Program-made: the position numbers and the translations under genes | Assembly (NCBI GenBank): GCA_017621205.1 | Contig: JAGATQ010000006.1 | Location: 62,001-126,000 of the forward strand | Reading direction: 5' to 3' | Source of the DNA: Lachnospira sp. | GTDB lineage: Bacteria; Bacillota; Clostridia; Lachnospirales; Lachnospiraceae | Length of the DNA stretch: 64,000 nucleotides | Notes under the pieces: generated by a model | Databases searched by the model: none | The model's input: the letters and a program-made list of their open reading frames with translations, nothing else | What the model was told of the DNA's origin: nothing | Shown here: piece by piece, positions 53,567 to 61,407 of the stretch | How positions within the stretch are numbered: position 1 is the stretch's first letter | Layout: every line of letters begins with the position of its first letter

Positions 53567-53944
53567 ATGTGGTTTTATATTACAATGTTTATCTGTAATT
53601 TGTTAATTCCATTTTTAATGATTGTCATTGGTAATATCATGTATAAGCATCCCCCTCAGAATATAAATGGATGGATTGGTTATCGCACTACAAGGTCAAT
53701 GAAAAATGAGGACACGTGGCAATTTGCCCATCACTGTTGTGGGAGAATTTGGTTTAAGGCGGGTTTCATTTTAATAATTCCTACGATGATTGCCATGATG
53801 CCATTTATACATAGTAATGATGATGTGATTGGATTAGTGTCATTGATTATTGAGGGGATACAGCTTGTAGTATTGTTTGGTACAATAGCTCCGGTCGAAG
53901 CGGCTTTGAAGAGAAAGTTTGAGGATGGGGAAGGGAATGTTTAA
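53567..53944 (+). CDS. SdpI-family membrane protein
   Basis: 125 residues with three membrane helices (about 4-26, 66-86, 93-113) and the SdpI signature loop NGWIGYRTTRSMKNEDTWQF (31-50). In Bacillus, SdpI gives immunity to the SdpC killing peptide and holds the SdpR repressor; many clostridial family members have no known role. ATG 53567 follows AGGGGGG. There is no SdpR or SdpC neighbour here. Confidence 0.85.
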   Translation: MWFYITMFICNLLIPFLMIVIGNIMYKHPPQNINGWIGYRTTRSMKNEDTWQFAHHCCGRIWFKAGFILIIPTMIAMMPFIHSNDDVIGLVSLIIEGIQLVVLFGTIAPVEAALKRKFEDGEGNV

Positions 53945-54000
53945 GGGCGGGTGACAGTCTTGATGGTTATATAGGGCTAAATGAAAGATAAAACAAGTAG

Positions 54001-54159
54001 GAGGTAGTTAATGCCAAAGGTGCAAGATATTATGAAAATGAACCGGTTTATGGAAGTACTATAGATGATATTGATATGATGGTTGTTGCAGAATACTGCA
54101 ATAAAATTCACTATGGAAAGCAGCCGGAGGAATATATTAAGCAAAATAAAAATTGTTAA
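54001..54159 (+). pseudogene. C-terminal gene fragment
   Basis: The frame reads NAKGARYYENEPVYGSTIDD, then IDMMVVAEYCNKIHYGKQPE and EYIKQNKNC with a stop at 54157. The composition is clearly protein-like. There is no start codon, and a stop sits directly upstream (53998), so the first part of the gene is gone. Family not recognised. Confidence 0.5.
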
Positions 54160-54414
54160 TCTTCTCATTTGAGAGTGTTTAATAATTGTTATAGGCTATC
54201 ATAAAAAATACCGTCAACCCTTGAAAATATTAAATTTAAGCAAGTTAATTTTACTTCATTCATTACATCATTTCTATCGTTCCCCTCATGATTGCAAATG
54301 CTGATAAGGGCAAAAATGAGGGAAAGAAAAAATTATAATATCAGATAACAAATAATGAAAAGGTAATCGGTCTAAAAGATATGCTTAAATTTTAGAATAC
54401 AAGGAGTTGATGAT
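54160..54414 (+). other. Intergenic stretch, no gene recognised
   Basis: A/T-rich spacer between the fragment and the small gene at 54415. A CCCCTCATGATTG..AGGG-like imperfect inversion is visible near 54284-54322; otherwise nothing supportable. Confidence 0.3.
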
Positions 54415-54639
54415 ATGAATTTTATTTCCGTAAGTTACAATATGTACCACAACCGCATTGATATTATTACCTATGATGGTTACATATTACGAATTGACAG
54501 TAATAAAGCAGAATTGAAAACTACAGCATGGACAGATTATGTGCTAAATATAATGGCAATAGACAATTCATATGTGATGTTTTATCTGAATAACGAAAAA
54601 CAGATATTCATAGAAGTTCAAGATAATTTGCGTATGTGA
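54415..54639 (+). CDS. Small conserved protein, DUF6061-like
   Basis: 74 residues. NFISVSYNMYHNRIDIITYD, GYILRIDSNKAE, and YVLNIMAIDNSYVMFYL form a short beta-rich fold with the pattern of the DUF6061 family, frequent in Lachnospiraceae, function unknown. The ATG follows AAGGAGTTGAT. It stands alone with a terminator-like hairpin behind it. Confidence 0.6.
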   Translation: MNFISVSYNMYHNRIDIITYDGYILRIDSNKAELKTTAWTDYVLNIMAIDNSYVMFYLNNEKQIFIEVQDNLRM

Positions 54640-54654
54640 CAAGCCAAAGAAATA

Positions 54655-54708
54655 GGGGATGACACTAGAAATTCATTGTTATGGAATCCAAAGTGTTATC
54701 CCTTATTT
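54655..54708 (+). terminator. Probable terminator
   Basis: GGGGATGACACT pairs with AGTGTTATCCC across a 25-nt loop, then TTATTTGTAATT; the U-run is weak. Confidence 0.45.
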
Positions 54709-54736
54709 GTAATTCTATATCTGGAACAGATAAATC

Positions 54737-54948
54737 TATCACATCATAAATTAAGTTCTTGATAGTTAGGCGTAGAATAAACTTTCGTTTTGCAAAGCGG
54801 ATTTTCAACGGCGGTCTGCGCTGCGTTTCGATTCGCACTGAGCAAATGTCCTAGACGTTTAGTGTCAGTGGCTATGACTAAAAAAGCAATTCGGCAGATG
54901 GAAATTTAGACAAGCCAAACTGTAAGATATTTAGTTTATAATGTACTA
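54737..54948. repeat. 212-bp TA-flanked palindromic element
   Basis: Arms ACATCATAAATTAAGT near 54742 and ATTTAGTTTATAATGTACTA at 54929-54948, flanked by TA. The interior TAGAATAAACTTTC, GCGGATTTTCAACGGCG and GCAGATGGAAATTTAG matches 21415-21515. It ends one base before the stop codon of the convergent acetyltransferase gene. Confidence 0.75.
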
Positions 54949-54949
54949 G

Positions 54950-55573
54950 TTATCCATTAGCAATGGTATTTAAGGTGATTTTTCTGTCCTTGAAATAATA
55001 TTCCCTATCATGCTCATTAATTTCACGCATTATCCTGCAGGGATTCCCAACAGCAACAACATTTGCAGGAATATCTTTTGTGACCACGCTGCCTGCTCCA
55101 ATTACAGTATTATCCCCGATTGTGACTCCCGGCATAATAATGGCACCCGCACCTATCCAGCAGTTCCTTCCAATATGAACCGGCATATTATACTGATACA
55201 CCTGCTCACGAAGTTCCGGCAATATTGGATGTCCTGCGGTAGCAATCGTAACATTTGGTCCAAACATGGTGTAATCACCAACATAAATATGGGTATCATC
55301 TACACATGTCAGATGATAATTGGCATAGACCATATTTCCAAAATGGCAATGATGTCCACCAAAGTTTGCGTAAAAGGGCGCTTCAATATAGACGTTCTCT
55401 CCGCAATCACCCAACATGTCTTTTAACAGGTTCATTCTTTTTTCGGTTTCTGAAGGCTTCGTCATATTGTAGTCACACAATTTATCCTGGTAAACTACTT
55501 GTTCCTTCATGATTTCTTCATCTCCTGGAAGATAAAGTTCCCCAGTATGCATTTTTTCTTTCATTTCACTCAT
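54950..55573 (-). CDS. Sugar O-acetyltransferase (LacA/Maa family)
   Basis: 207 residues, left-handed beta-helix hexapeptide transferase. MKEKMHTGELYLPGDEEIMK, then VYIEAPFYANFGGHHCHFG, YANYHLTCVDDTHIYVGDYT, the catalytic-histidine region TAGHPI, and GRNCWIGAGAIIMPGVTIGD match maltose/galactoside acetyltransferases that use acetyl-CoA. I start at ATG 55573 behind TGGAGGTACAC. It overlaps the end of the upstream MATE gene by 8 bp, so the two are co-transcribed. Confidence 0.9.
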   Translation of the reverse strand: MSEMKEKMHTGELYLPGDEEIMKEQVVYQDKLCDYNMTKPSETEKRMNLLKDMLGDCGENVYIEAPFYANFGGHHCHFGNMVYANYHLTCVDDTHIYVGDYTMFGPNVTIATAGHPILPELREQVYQYNMPVHIGRNCWIGAGAIIMPGVTIGDNTVIGAGSVVTKDIPANVVAVGNPCRIMREINEHDREYYFKDRKITLNTIANG

Positions 55574-56918
55574 TTTGTGTACCTCCATTCGTTAAATTTT
55601 TTAACCATTGATATTTTTTATAATGACGGTAAACTACCGGCAATTTCACAATTTCATCCAGATTCAGGACAAAATAAACAATGAGTACGGGGAGTTTTAG
55701 GATAAATGCACATAAGCAGCCTATTGGCACTGTGATACACCATAATGTTACCACATCGCAGAGAAGTCCAAACTTGGAATCTCCACCCGCCGGAAAAATG
55801 CCACCTATTGTCATGCTATTAATTGACTTACCCACTAAATAATAAGAGCAGATGATGAGCATTCCCCTAAGATATTCTCCTGCTTGTGGCGTCAGCCCTG
55901 CAAATCTGATAATGGCAGGAGATAAAGCAAGCAGTAAAATTCCTGACAATACACCGCACAGAACAGAGACTTTCGTTAATGTCTTTCCCGCCTGTTTTGC
56001 CTCTTCTATGAGATTTGCCCCAAGCCTGTTTCCAATGATAATACTTCCAGCACTTCCAAGACCAAGACATATACATACTATCAGATTCTTGGAAATGTTT
56101 GCAATGCCGTTTGCTGCCACCGCATCTGCACCCATATGTCCCATGATAACAGAATACATGGTAAAACCACCGCCCCATATTAGTTCATTAAAAAGAATCG
56201 GAACGGTTTTATTCCAGAACCGTTCTGTCAAATTATGACTCTGGTCAGAAAAACAGATTTTTAAATGCTTTATTTTTATGGTTGTATAAATAATACTCCA
56301 AATCATTTGGACAGCGGTTGCTATGACAGTTGCCCATGCGGCTCCCCGAATCCCCATAGCAGGTATTCCGAATAATCCAAAAATGAAAACGGCATTGAGC
56401 AGGATATTTATCATTACCGTTATGCTGCTGATTATTGTACTCATATTTACAGCATGACAATTTTTCATAATTGCCATATACACCTGTGCTATAGCAGAAA
56501 GGAAATAGGATATTCCAATGATGCTAAGATATTCACTCCCCAATGTAATCAATTCCCTTTCACTTGTAAAAAATTTCATTATATTTTGCGGCAACACAAA
56601 AGTTCCGATCCAAAACAAAGCTGCTACTATACAGGAAATACGAAGCACCAGAGAAAATATTCTTGAAATATTAGTGTAATCTCTTTTTCCATAATACTGA
56701 GCCACAAACATATTTTCCCCTATAATAAATGCCATCATAAATAGATTGAATACAAAAGTAACCTGTGTTGCCAACGAAACAGCAGACATCGCATTTTGAT
56801 CCAGGCGTCCCAACATAACAGCATCGCACGCCCCGACAAGTGCAAGCATGAACTGCTGAAAAGCCATCGGCAATGTTAACCTGATAATTTCCTTTCGCAA
56901 GGAATCATTCTTTTTCAT
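55566..56918 (-). CDS. MATE family efflux transporter
   Basis: 450 residues with twelve predicted membrane segments. The start MKKNDSLRKEIIRLTLPMAF and MLALVGACDAVMLGRLDQNA are typical, and GPIAIGxxIGNRLGAN-like motifs (SAGSIIIGNRLGANL) begin the second half. It pumps drugs or cationic metabolites with a Na+ or H+ gradient. It lies head-to-head with an AraC-type regulator with paired repeats between them, so that regulator probably controls it together with the acetyltransferase. The ribosome site is AGGGAGAGGGA. Confidence 0.9.
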   Translation of the reverse strand: MKKNDSLRKEIIRLTLPMAFQQFMLALVGACDAVMLGRLDQNAMSAVSLATQVTFVFNLFMMAFIIGENMFVAQYYGKRDYTNISRIFSLVLRISCIVAALFWIGTFVLPQNIMKFFTSERELITLGSEYLSIIGISYFLSAIAQVYMAIMKNCHAVNMSTIISSITVMINILLNAVFIFGLFGIPAMGIRGAAWATVIATAVQMIWSIIYTTIKIKHLKICFSDQSHNLTERFWNKTVPILFNELIWGGGFTMYSVIMGHMGADAVAANGIANISKNLIVCICLGLGSAGSIIIGNRLGANLIEEAKQAGKTLTKVSVLCGVLSGILLLALSPAIIRFAGLTPQAGEYLRGMLIICSYYLVGKSINSMTIGGIFPAGGDSKFGLLCDVVTLWCITVPIGCLCAFILKLPVLIVYFVLNLDEIVKLPVVYRHYKKYQWLKNLTNGGTQNE

Positions 56919-56945
56919 AATAATCCCTCTCCCTTTTTTGTTATA

Positions 56946-57009
56946 TTATAACAATATCCGATTTCTCTTTTCATTTCTTTCAATATCTTGTATAATTTTA
57001 TAACAATAT
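56946..57009. promoter_or_regulatory. Paired TTATAACAATAT repeats in the AraC-MATE divergent region
   Basis: TTATAACAATAT at 56946-56957 and again at 56998-57009, 52 bp apart (five helical turns), in the 113-bp gap between the divergent genes. They suit an AraC-type dimer binding direct repeats. The TATAATTT between them could be a -10 element for the AraC gene. Confidence 0.5.
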
Positions 57010-57031
57010 TCTTTTTGAAAGGGATGAAACC

Positions 57032-57982
57032 ATGAACGAAAACATAAAATATTGTTCTACCTTTAATTTTGATTCTTCCGAAACAGTTGCTTACAACAAT
57101 CCGCTGTTTCCTGCGTATGTCCGGTACGGAAGCTTATCATACTATCCGGATTATTCTGCAATCAGTCACTGGCATCCGGATTTGGAATTTATTTTAGTGA
57201 AAAGAGGAAAAATGACCTATAATGTAAATGGGGAATTAACGGAATTATCTGACAACAATGGAATTATAATTAACAGCAGACAAATACATTTTGGTTTTTC
57301 TATGGAGCATAACGAATGTGAATTTGTCTGTATTTTGTTATCTCCTGAATTATTACAGGGTAACAAATGGTTCTATGAAAATTATATTGAATGGTTTACA
57401 GAAAATACTTCCTGTCCTTATCTGTATCTTACACATGACAATTGGCAGGCTGCTATTTTAGATAAGATAGATATGTTATATGATTCCTTTTGTAATGACT
57501 TTGATCGCATTTCTACACAAGAATTATCTTATTTTGAATTAATTGAAGGTTTTTGTTTTATTATGAAAACATTATATAGGAATCTTCCTCATACGCAACA
57601 AATGAGAAAAAGAAACTCTGCTGATATCGCTTCTCTTAGGAATATGATTACTTATATAGAAGAACATTATATGGAGCATATTACATTGCAAGACATCTCC
57701 CTTTCCGGAATCTGCTGTAAAAGCAGATGCTCTCTGCTGTTTAAGAAATATCTTTGCGATACCCCTATTTCATATCTAACCAAATTCCGTTTAAGAAAGA
57801 GCCTTGTTGCTTTGCTTGAATCAGAATCATGTATTACGGATATTGCGTATGAATATGGATTTGGTGGGGCAAGCTATTATTGTGAAATTTTTCAAAAATA
57901 TTATGGAATCTCTCCATTAAAATATAAAAAGGAACAGCTTAAAAGTAAGAAGGACAATTCGCTTGCTCCCCCCTGTTTTTGA
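57032..57982 (+). CDS. AraC family transcriptional regulator
   Basis: 316 residues. An N-terminal cupin sensor (about 25-180: ISHWHPDLEFILVKRGKMTY, then NVNGELTELSDNNGIIINSR) and a C-terminal double helix-turn-helix (about 205-305: ITYIEEHYMEHITLQDISLS, CCKSRCSLLFKKYLCDTPIS, ITDIAYEYGFGGASYYCEIF) form a typical carbohydrate- or stress-responsive activator. It is divergent from the MATE-acetyltransferase operon, its likely target. The ATG follows GAAAGGGATG. Confidence 0.92.
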   Translation: MNENIKYCSTFNFDSSETVAYNNPLFPAYVRYGSLSYYPDYSAISHWHPDLEFILVKRGKMTYNVNGELTELSDNNGIIINSRQIHFGFSMEHNECEFVCILLSPELLQGNKWFYENYIEWFTENTSCPYLYLTHDNWQAAILDKIDMLYDSFCNDFDRISTQELSYFELIEGFCFIMKTLYRNLPHTQQMRKRNSADIASLRNMITYIEEHYMEHITLQDISLSGICCKSRCSLLFKKYLCDTPISYLTKFRLRKSLVALLESESCITDIAYEYGFGGASYYCEIFQKYYGISPLKYKKEQLKSKKDNSLAPPCF

Positions 57983-58052
57983 TTTTATCATATAGTTATA
58001 TATTTTTTCTAACAATGGAAAATTTATTGTTAATGTCAATGGTCGTCAAGAG

Positions 58053-58871
58053 ATGAGTGGTGCCGCAATTTTACTCTTTGGCAAGAATCCTCAATTGTTT
58101 TTTGAGCGTGCCAGAGTGCGTTTTATAAGATATGAAGGTACAGAAGCCAAGGTTGGGGCAGCGATGAATGTGATTAAAGATAAGATTTTTGAAGGACGAA
58201 TCTTGGATTTGGTAGAAAAAACAATTGAGTTTGTTAGAGATCAGATAAAAGAGCATACATATTTAGGACCAGATGCCAGATTTGTTACTGAGCCAGAATA
58301 TCCAGAATTTGTATGGAAGGAGCTTATAGTTAATGCAATTGCCCATCGTGATTATAGTATTAAAGGAACAGACATCCAAATTAAAATGTTTGATGATCAT
58401 ATTACAGTAGAAAGTCCCGGTACACTTCCGGGAATTGTTCGTTTGAATAATATGAGGGAAATCCATTTTTCAAGGAATCCTAAGATTGCTGCTTTGCTTC
58501 ATGAATATGAGTATGTACGTGAATTTGGTGAAGGAATTGACAGGATGTTTTTTGAAATGAAGCAAGCGGGATTGCCAGAACCGGAGTATCGAACAGAGGC
58601 ATTTATGGTATATGCCACAATTAAAAACAAAAAATTTTTGGAGAGAAAATTAGATAACACCCAAGATAACACCCAAGATAACACCCAAGATAAAATATTA
58701 GAATTCTGTAAAATACCAAGAAGCAAGAATGAAATTACGGCCTTCTTAGGATATAAGGATGCAAAAAATATTGCAAAAAATCACTTAAAACCGTTGATTC
58801 AGGCAGGAAAATTGGTAATGACAGTTCCAGATAAGCCTAATAGTAAGAACCAAAAATATATAACAAAGTAA
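58053..58871 (+). pseudogene. Truncated AlbA-type ATP-binding protein (N-terminal domain missing)
   Basis: 272 codons that match the C-terminal 60% of ATP-binding/RecG-like proteins: AAILLFGKNPQLFFERARVR, FVTEPEYPEFVWKELIVNAI, AHRDYSIKGTDIQIKMFDDH and ESPGTLPGIVRL (a GHKL-like ATPase fold), then a wHTH-like tail. Full-length relatives are about 480 residues, with an N-terminal Schlafen AlbA_2 domain that is absent here. The frame is open for 19 codons upstream without a start or ribosome site. It is probably a degraded gene rather than a short functional one. A 12-bp tandem repeat lies inside. Confidence 0.7.
58653..58688 (+). repeat. In-frame 12-bp tandem repeat
   Basis: GATAACACCCAA occurs three times in a row, coding DNTQ-DNTQ-DNTQ, between the ATPase part and the C-terminal wHTH-like part. 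Slippage would change the linker length by four residues without shifting the frame. Confidence 0.85.
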
Positions 58872-58877
58872 CAATTT

Positions 58878-58930
58878 AAACAGGGCTGCCGCCTGCGATT
58901 ATTTATTATCAAAGCAGGCAAGCCCTGTTA
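58878..58930. terminator. Intrinsic terminator-like hairpin
   Basis: AACAGGGCT..GCCTGC pairs with GCAGGC.AGCCCTGTT around an A/T loop. It sits between convergent genes and can serve both strands; the U-runs are short. Confidence 0.6.
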
Positions 58931-58973
58931 AGTATACATAGTATGCTTATTAATCATGCTATTTTATTGTCTG

Positions 58974-59816
58974 CTATTCACCATAATACCTCTGAATAGC
59001 ATGAGCAACATATTCTGAACAGCCTTCCCCATATTGATTATCTGTCGCCTTGGCAAGCCGTTGGTTTTGCAGGTATTCATCTGCAAAATCTAACAAAATG
59101 TTCCTTGCATTATCAAGCTTAAAAAGCTCCTTATAATATTTTGCAAGTAGTTCAACAGCTTCTTTTTCAATGGTGATGTCACTCGTTTTCTTCGCCATCA
59201 TAAATTTTCTGTAGATATCGTCCGCTTCCTCCTGTTTTTTCACGAAATCTTCAGTATCCCCATTAGACTGCATAATAGCTGCCATTGTTTTATCCTTGCC
59301 GCCATACCATTTAAATACATCTGCCATTGCCTGTTCATTATTTGTTAATCCCCATGTCAGATGCTCTCGGTAGTTTTCTAAAGTACCGTATTTTTGTATC
59401 TGTTCTTCAAGGGATTCTTTTGACATACATTCCAATATATGGTCTAATATGCTTTTTATTTCTTCTTCATTAAATGCTTCAAAGCTCATTGTATTCACTC
59501 CTTTCATTACGTCAGTGATTAGTTCAATAATTCCATTTAACCGGTTTCGTTTCTGCTCTAGCAGAATTTTTTGGGTTAATAGGGTCTGTTCTTTGTCATA
59601 GCCCGGATTCTCCATTATCTGTTTTATGTCAGCTAGTGAAAATTCCAACTCCTTAAAGAACATAATTTCCTGTAACCGCTCCAATGCTTTGTTGTCATAT
59701 AAGCGGTATCCTGCATCCGTTAATCGGGTGGGCTTTAATAAACCTATCTCATCATAGTACCGTAATGTCCGTACACTAACTCCGCTTATTTCTGACATTT
59801 CTTTTATAGTTTTCAT
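58974..59816 (-). CDS. MerR family regulator with TipAS-like ligand domain
   Basis: 280 residues. The N-terminal MerR winged helix (KTIKEMSEISGVSVRTLRYY, DEIGLLKPTRLTDAGYRLYD), a dimerising coiled coil (about 80-120), and a C-terminal TipAS-type domain (about 150-275: TLENYREHLTWGLTNNEQAM, FVKKQEEADDIYRKFMMAKK) complete the protein. TipAS domains bind thiopeptide-like or other hydrophobic drugs. Its own promoter has a 19-bp spacer (59925-59955), the sign of MerR-type control. No pump gene adjoins it on the minus strand. Confidence 0.88.
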   Translation of the reverse strand: MKTIKEMSEISGVSVRTLRYYDEIGLLKPTRLTDAGYRLYDNKALERLQEIMFFKELEFSLADIKQIMENPGYDKEQTLLTQKILLEQKRNRLNGIIELITDVMKGVNTMSFEAFNEEEIKSILDHILECMSKESLEEQIQKYGTLENYREHLTWGLTNNEQAMADVFKWYGGKDKTMAAIMQSNGDTEDFVKKQEEADDIYRKFMMAKKTSDITIEKEAVELLAKYYKELFKLDNARNILLDFADEYLQNQRLAKATDNQYGEGCSEYVAHAIQRYYGE

Positions 59817-59924
59817 TGATGCCTCCTTTCTATAATTTTTATAAAGATAATTGTAAAGCTCCCACTTCCCATACTATTATGACGGTAGTATCGGCAATTA
59901 GCAGTCTTACAATTACCCTATAAC

Positions 59925-59955
59925 ATCCTAAACCCTTACGTTACGGTAATGTCAA
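59925..59955 (-). promoter_or_regulatory. MerR-type promoter (19-bp spacer) of the TipAS regulator
   Basis: Minus strand: TTGACA (59955-59950), a 19-bp spacer holding the inverted TTACCGTAACGTAA..GGGT dyad, and TAGGAT (59930-59925). The overlong spacer needs a MerR protein to untwist it. Confidence 0.6.
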
Positions 59956-60125
59956 TACAGAAATAAAAAAGATTGACAGATTCCATTTTGTCAGTTATTA
60001 TAAATCTGTATGAACTGTATTAATGTTAATGATACAGTAAGCAACTGTGTGATAGATAGGTAAAACAACAGTCATGCTTACTTGAATTGATTTTTAATTC
60101 ATTCGAAATATTTGGAGGTGAGTAT

Positions 60126-60521
60126 TTGATACATGTAGATTTTAGGGATGCCCATCCGATTTATGAGCAGGTGAAGGAGCAATTCCGACGCTTGATTGTG
60201 CAGGAGGTTCTTTCTGTTGATGAGAAGCTTCCTTCGGTTCGGGAGTTGGCGGCGGCTTTAGCGATTAATCCAAATACCATTCAGCGGGCATACCGGGATT
60301 TGGAGCAGGAGGGGTATGTATATACAATAGCCGGAAAGGGAAGCTTTGTTGCCGGAAGCCCAACACTTAACGAGAAACAGCAGCAGGAGCTGTTAAAAAA
60401 GCTTAGCATGGTGTTAGAGGAGTGTTATTATGGAAAGATAGCAAAGAAGGTAGTGGAGCAGCAGGTAGATGATTGTTATAAGCAAGAAAAGAAAGGGGAG
60501 AGTGTGAGTGATAAAGGGTGA
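60126..60521 (+). CDS. GntR family regulator, YtrA type
   Basis: 131 residues. A GntR winged helix (about 8-75: HPIYEQVKEQFRRLIVQEVL, KLPSVRELAAALAINPNTIQ, RAYRDLEQEGYVYTIAGKGS) is followed by a short helical tail and no ligand domain, the YtrA subfamily. These repress an adjacent ABC transporter until cell-wall stress relieves them. The start is TTG 60126 a few bases after TTTGGAGGTGAG. It overlaps the ATPase gene by 14 bp. Confidence 0.88.
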   Translation: MIHVDFRDAHPIYEQVKEQFRRLIVQEVLSVDEKLPSVRELAAALAINPNTIQRAYRDLEQEGYVYTIAGKGSFVAGSPTLNEKQQQELLKKLSMVLEECYYGKIAKKVVEQQVDDCYKQEKKGESVSDKG

Positions 60522-61407
60522 ACATATCAGTAAAAGCTTTGATGGTTTTCAGGCACTTGCCGATTGTAATATTCATGTGAGGAAAGGCTCTGTCTATGGT
60601 CTGGTTGGTCCGAATGGGGCAGGCAAGTCTACTCTGCTTAGGCATTTGACCGGAATTTTCAGGCAGGATGAAGGCGAGATTTTAATAGAGGATAAACCGG
60701 TATTTGAAAATGTTGCTGTCAAGGAGAAGATTGCATTTATTCCTGATGATATTTTTTATTTCCGTCAGTCTACATTAAAGGATATGATGAAATATTATAG
60801 GGGAATCTATGAGGGGTTTGATGAGGATTTGTTTTATAAGGTTATGGAGGTGTTTCCGGAGCTTCAGAATAAACGGGCAATCCGTAAGATGTCAAAGGGA
60901 ATGCAGAAGCAGGCAGCATTTGTATTGGCGATTGCCATGAAGCCACAGATTATGATTCTGGATGAGCCGGTGGATGGGCTTGACCCGGTAATGCGGCGGC
61001 AGATATGGAGCATATTGCTTTCCGAGGTGGAAAAGGAGCAGATGACCGTGCTTGTGTCCTCCCACAATCTTAGGGAGCTTGAGGATGTGTGTGATTATGT
61101 CGGCATTATGCATAAGGGGAGTGTGGTATTGGAGCGCTCTTTATCAGAGTTGCAGGGTGGCGTGACGAAGCTGCAGATTGCATTTGCCGATGGATTGCCG
61201 GATATGAGTGAAGATATGGAGGTTATGCATGAATCCTTGCTAGGTAAGGTGCATACATTGATTGTTAAGGGAAGCCCTGAGGAGATAGAGCAAAAGGCGA
61301 TGAAATATCAGCCATTACTGGTGGATGTAATACCGCTTACCCTGGAAGAAATCTTCATCTATGAGTTGGGAGGGATGGATTATGAAATCAAAGAAATCAT
61401 TCTTTAA
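60508..61407 (+). CDS. ABC transporter ATP-binding protein (YtrB type)
   Basis: 299 residues with Walker A GPNGAGKST, signature MSKGMQKQAAFVLA and Walker B IMILDEPVDGLDPVMRR; the FxxMxxYYRGIYEGFDED region is seen in transporters regulated by YtrA-type repressors. The start is GTG 60508, overlapping the end of the regulator gene. The permease gene overlaps its last 26 bp. Confidence 0.9.
   Translation: MIKGEHISKSFDGFQALADCNIHVRKGSVYGLVGPNGAGKSTLLRHLTGIFRQDEGEILIEDKPVFENVAVKEKIAFIPDDIFYFRQSTLKDMMKYYRGIYEGFDEDLFYKVMEVFPELQNKRAIRKMSKGMQKQAAFVLAIAMKPQIMILDEPVDGLDPVMRRQIWSILLSEVEKEQMTVLVSSHNLRELEDVCDYVGIMHKGSVVLERSLSELQGGVTKLQIAFADGLPDMSEDMEVMHESLLGKVHTLIVKGSPEEIEQKAMKYQPLLVDVIPLTLEEIFIYELGGMDYEIKEIIL

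Noticed and set aside
58653-58688. CRISPR-like short repeats
   Set aside because: Contiguous 12-bp units without spacers, in frame within a coding region; no cas genes in the window.
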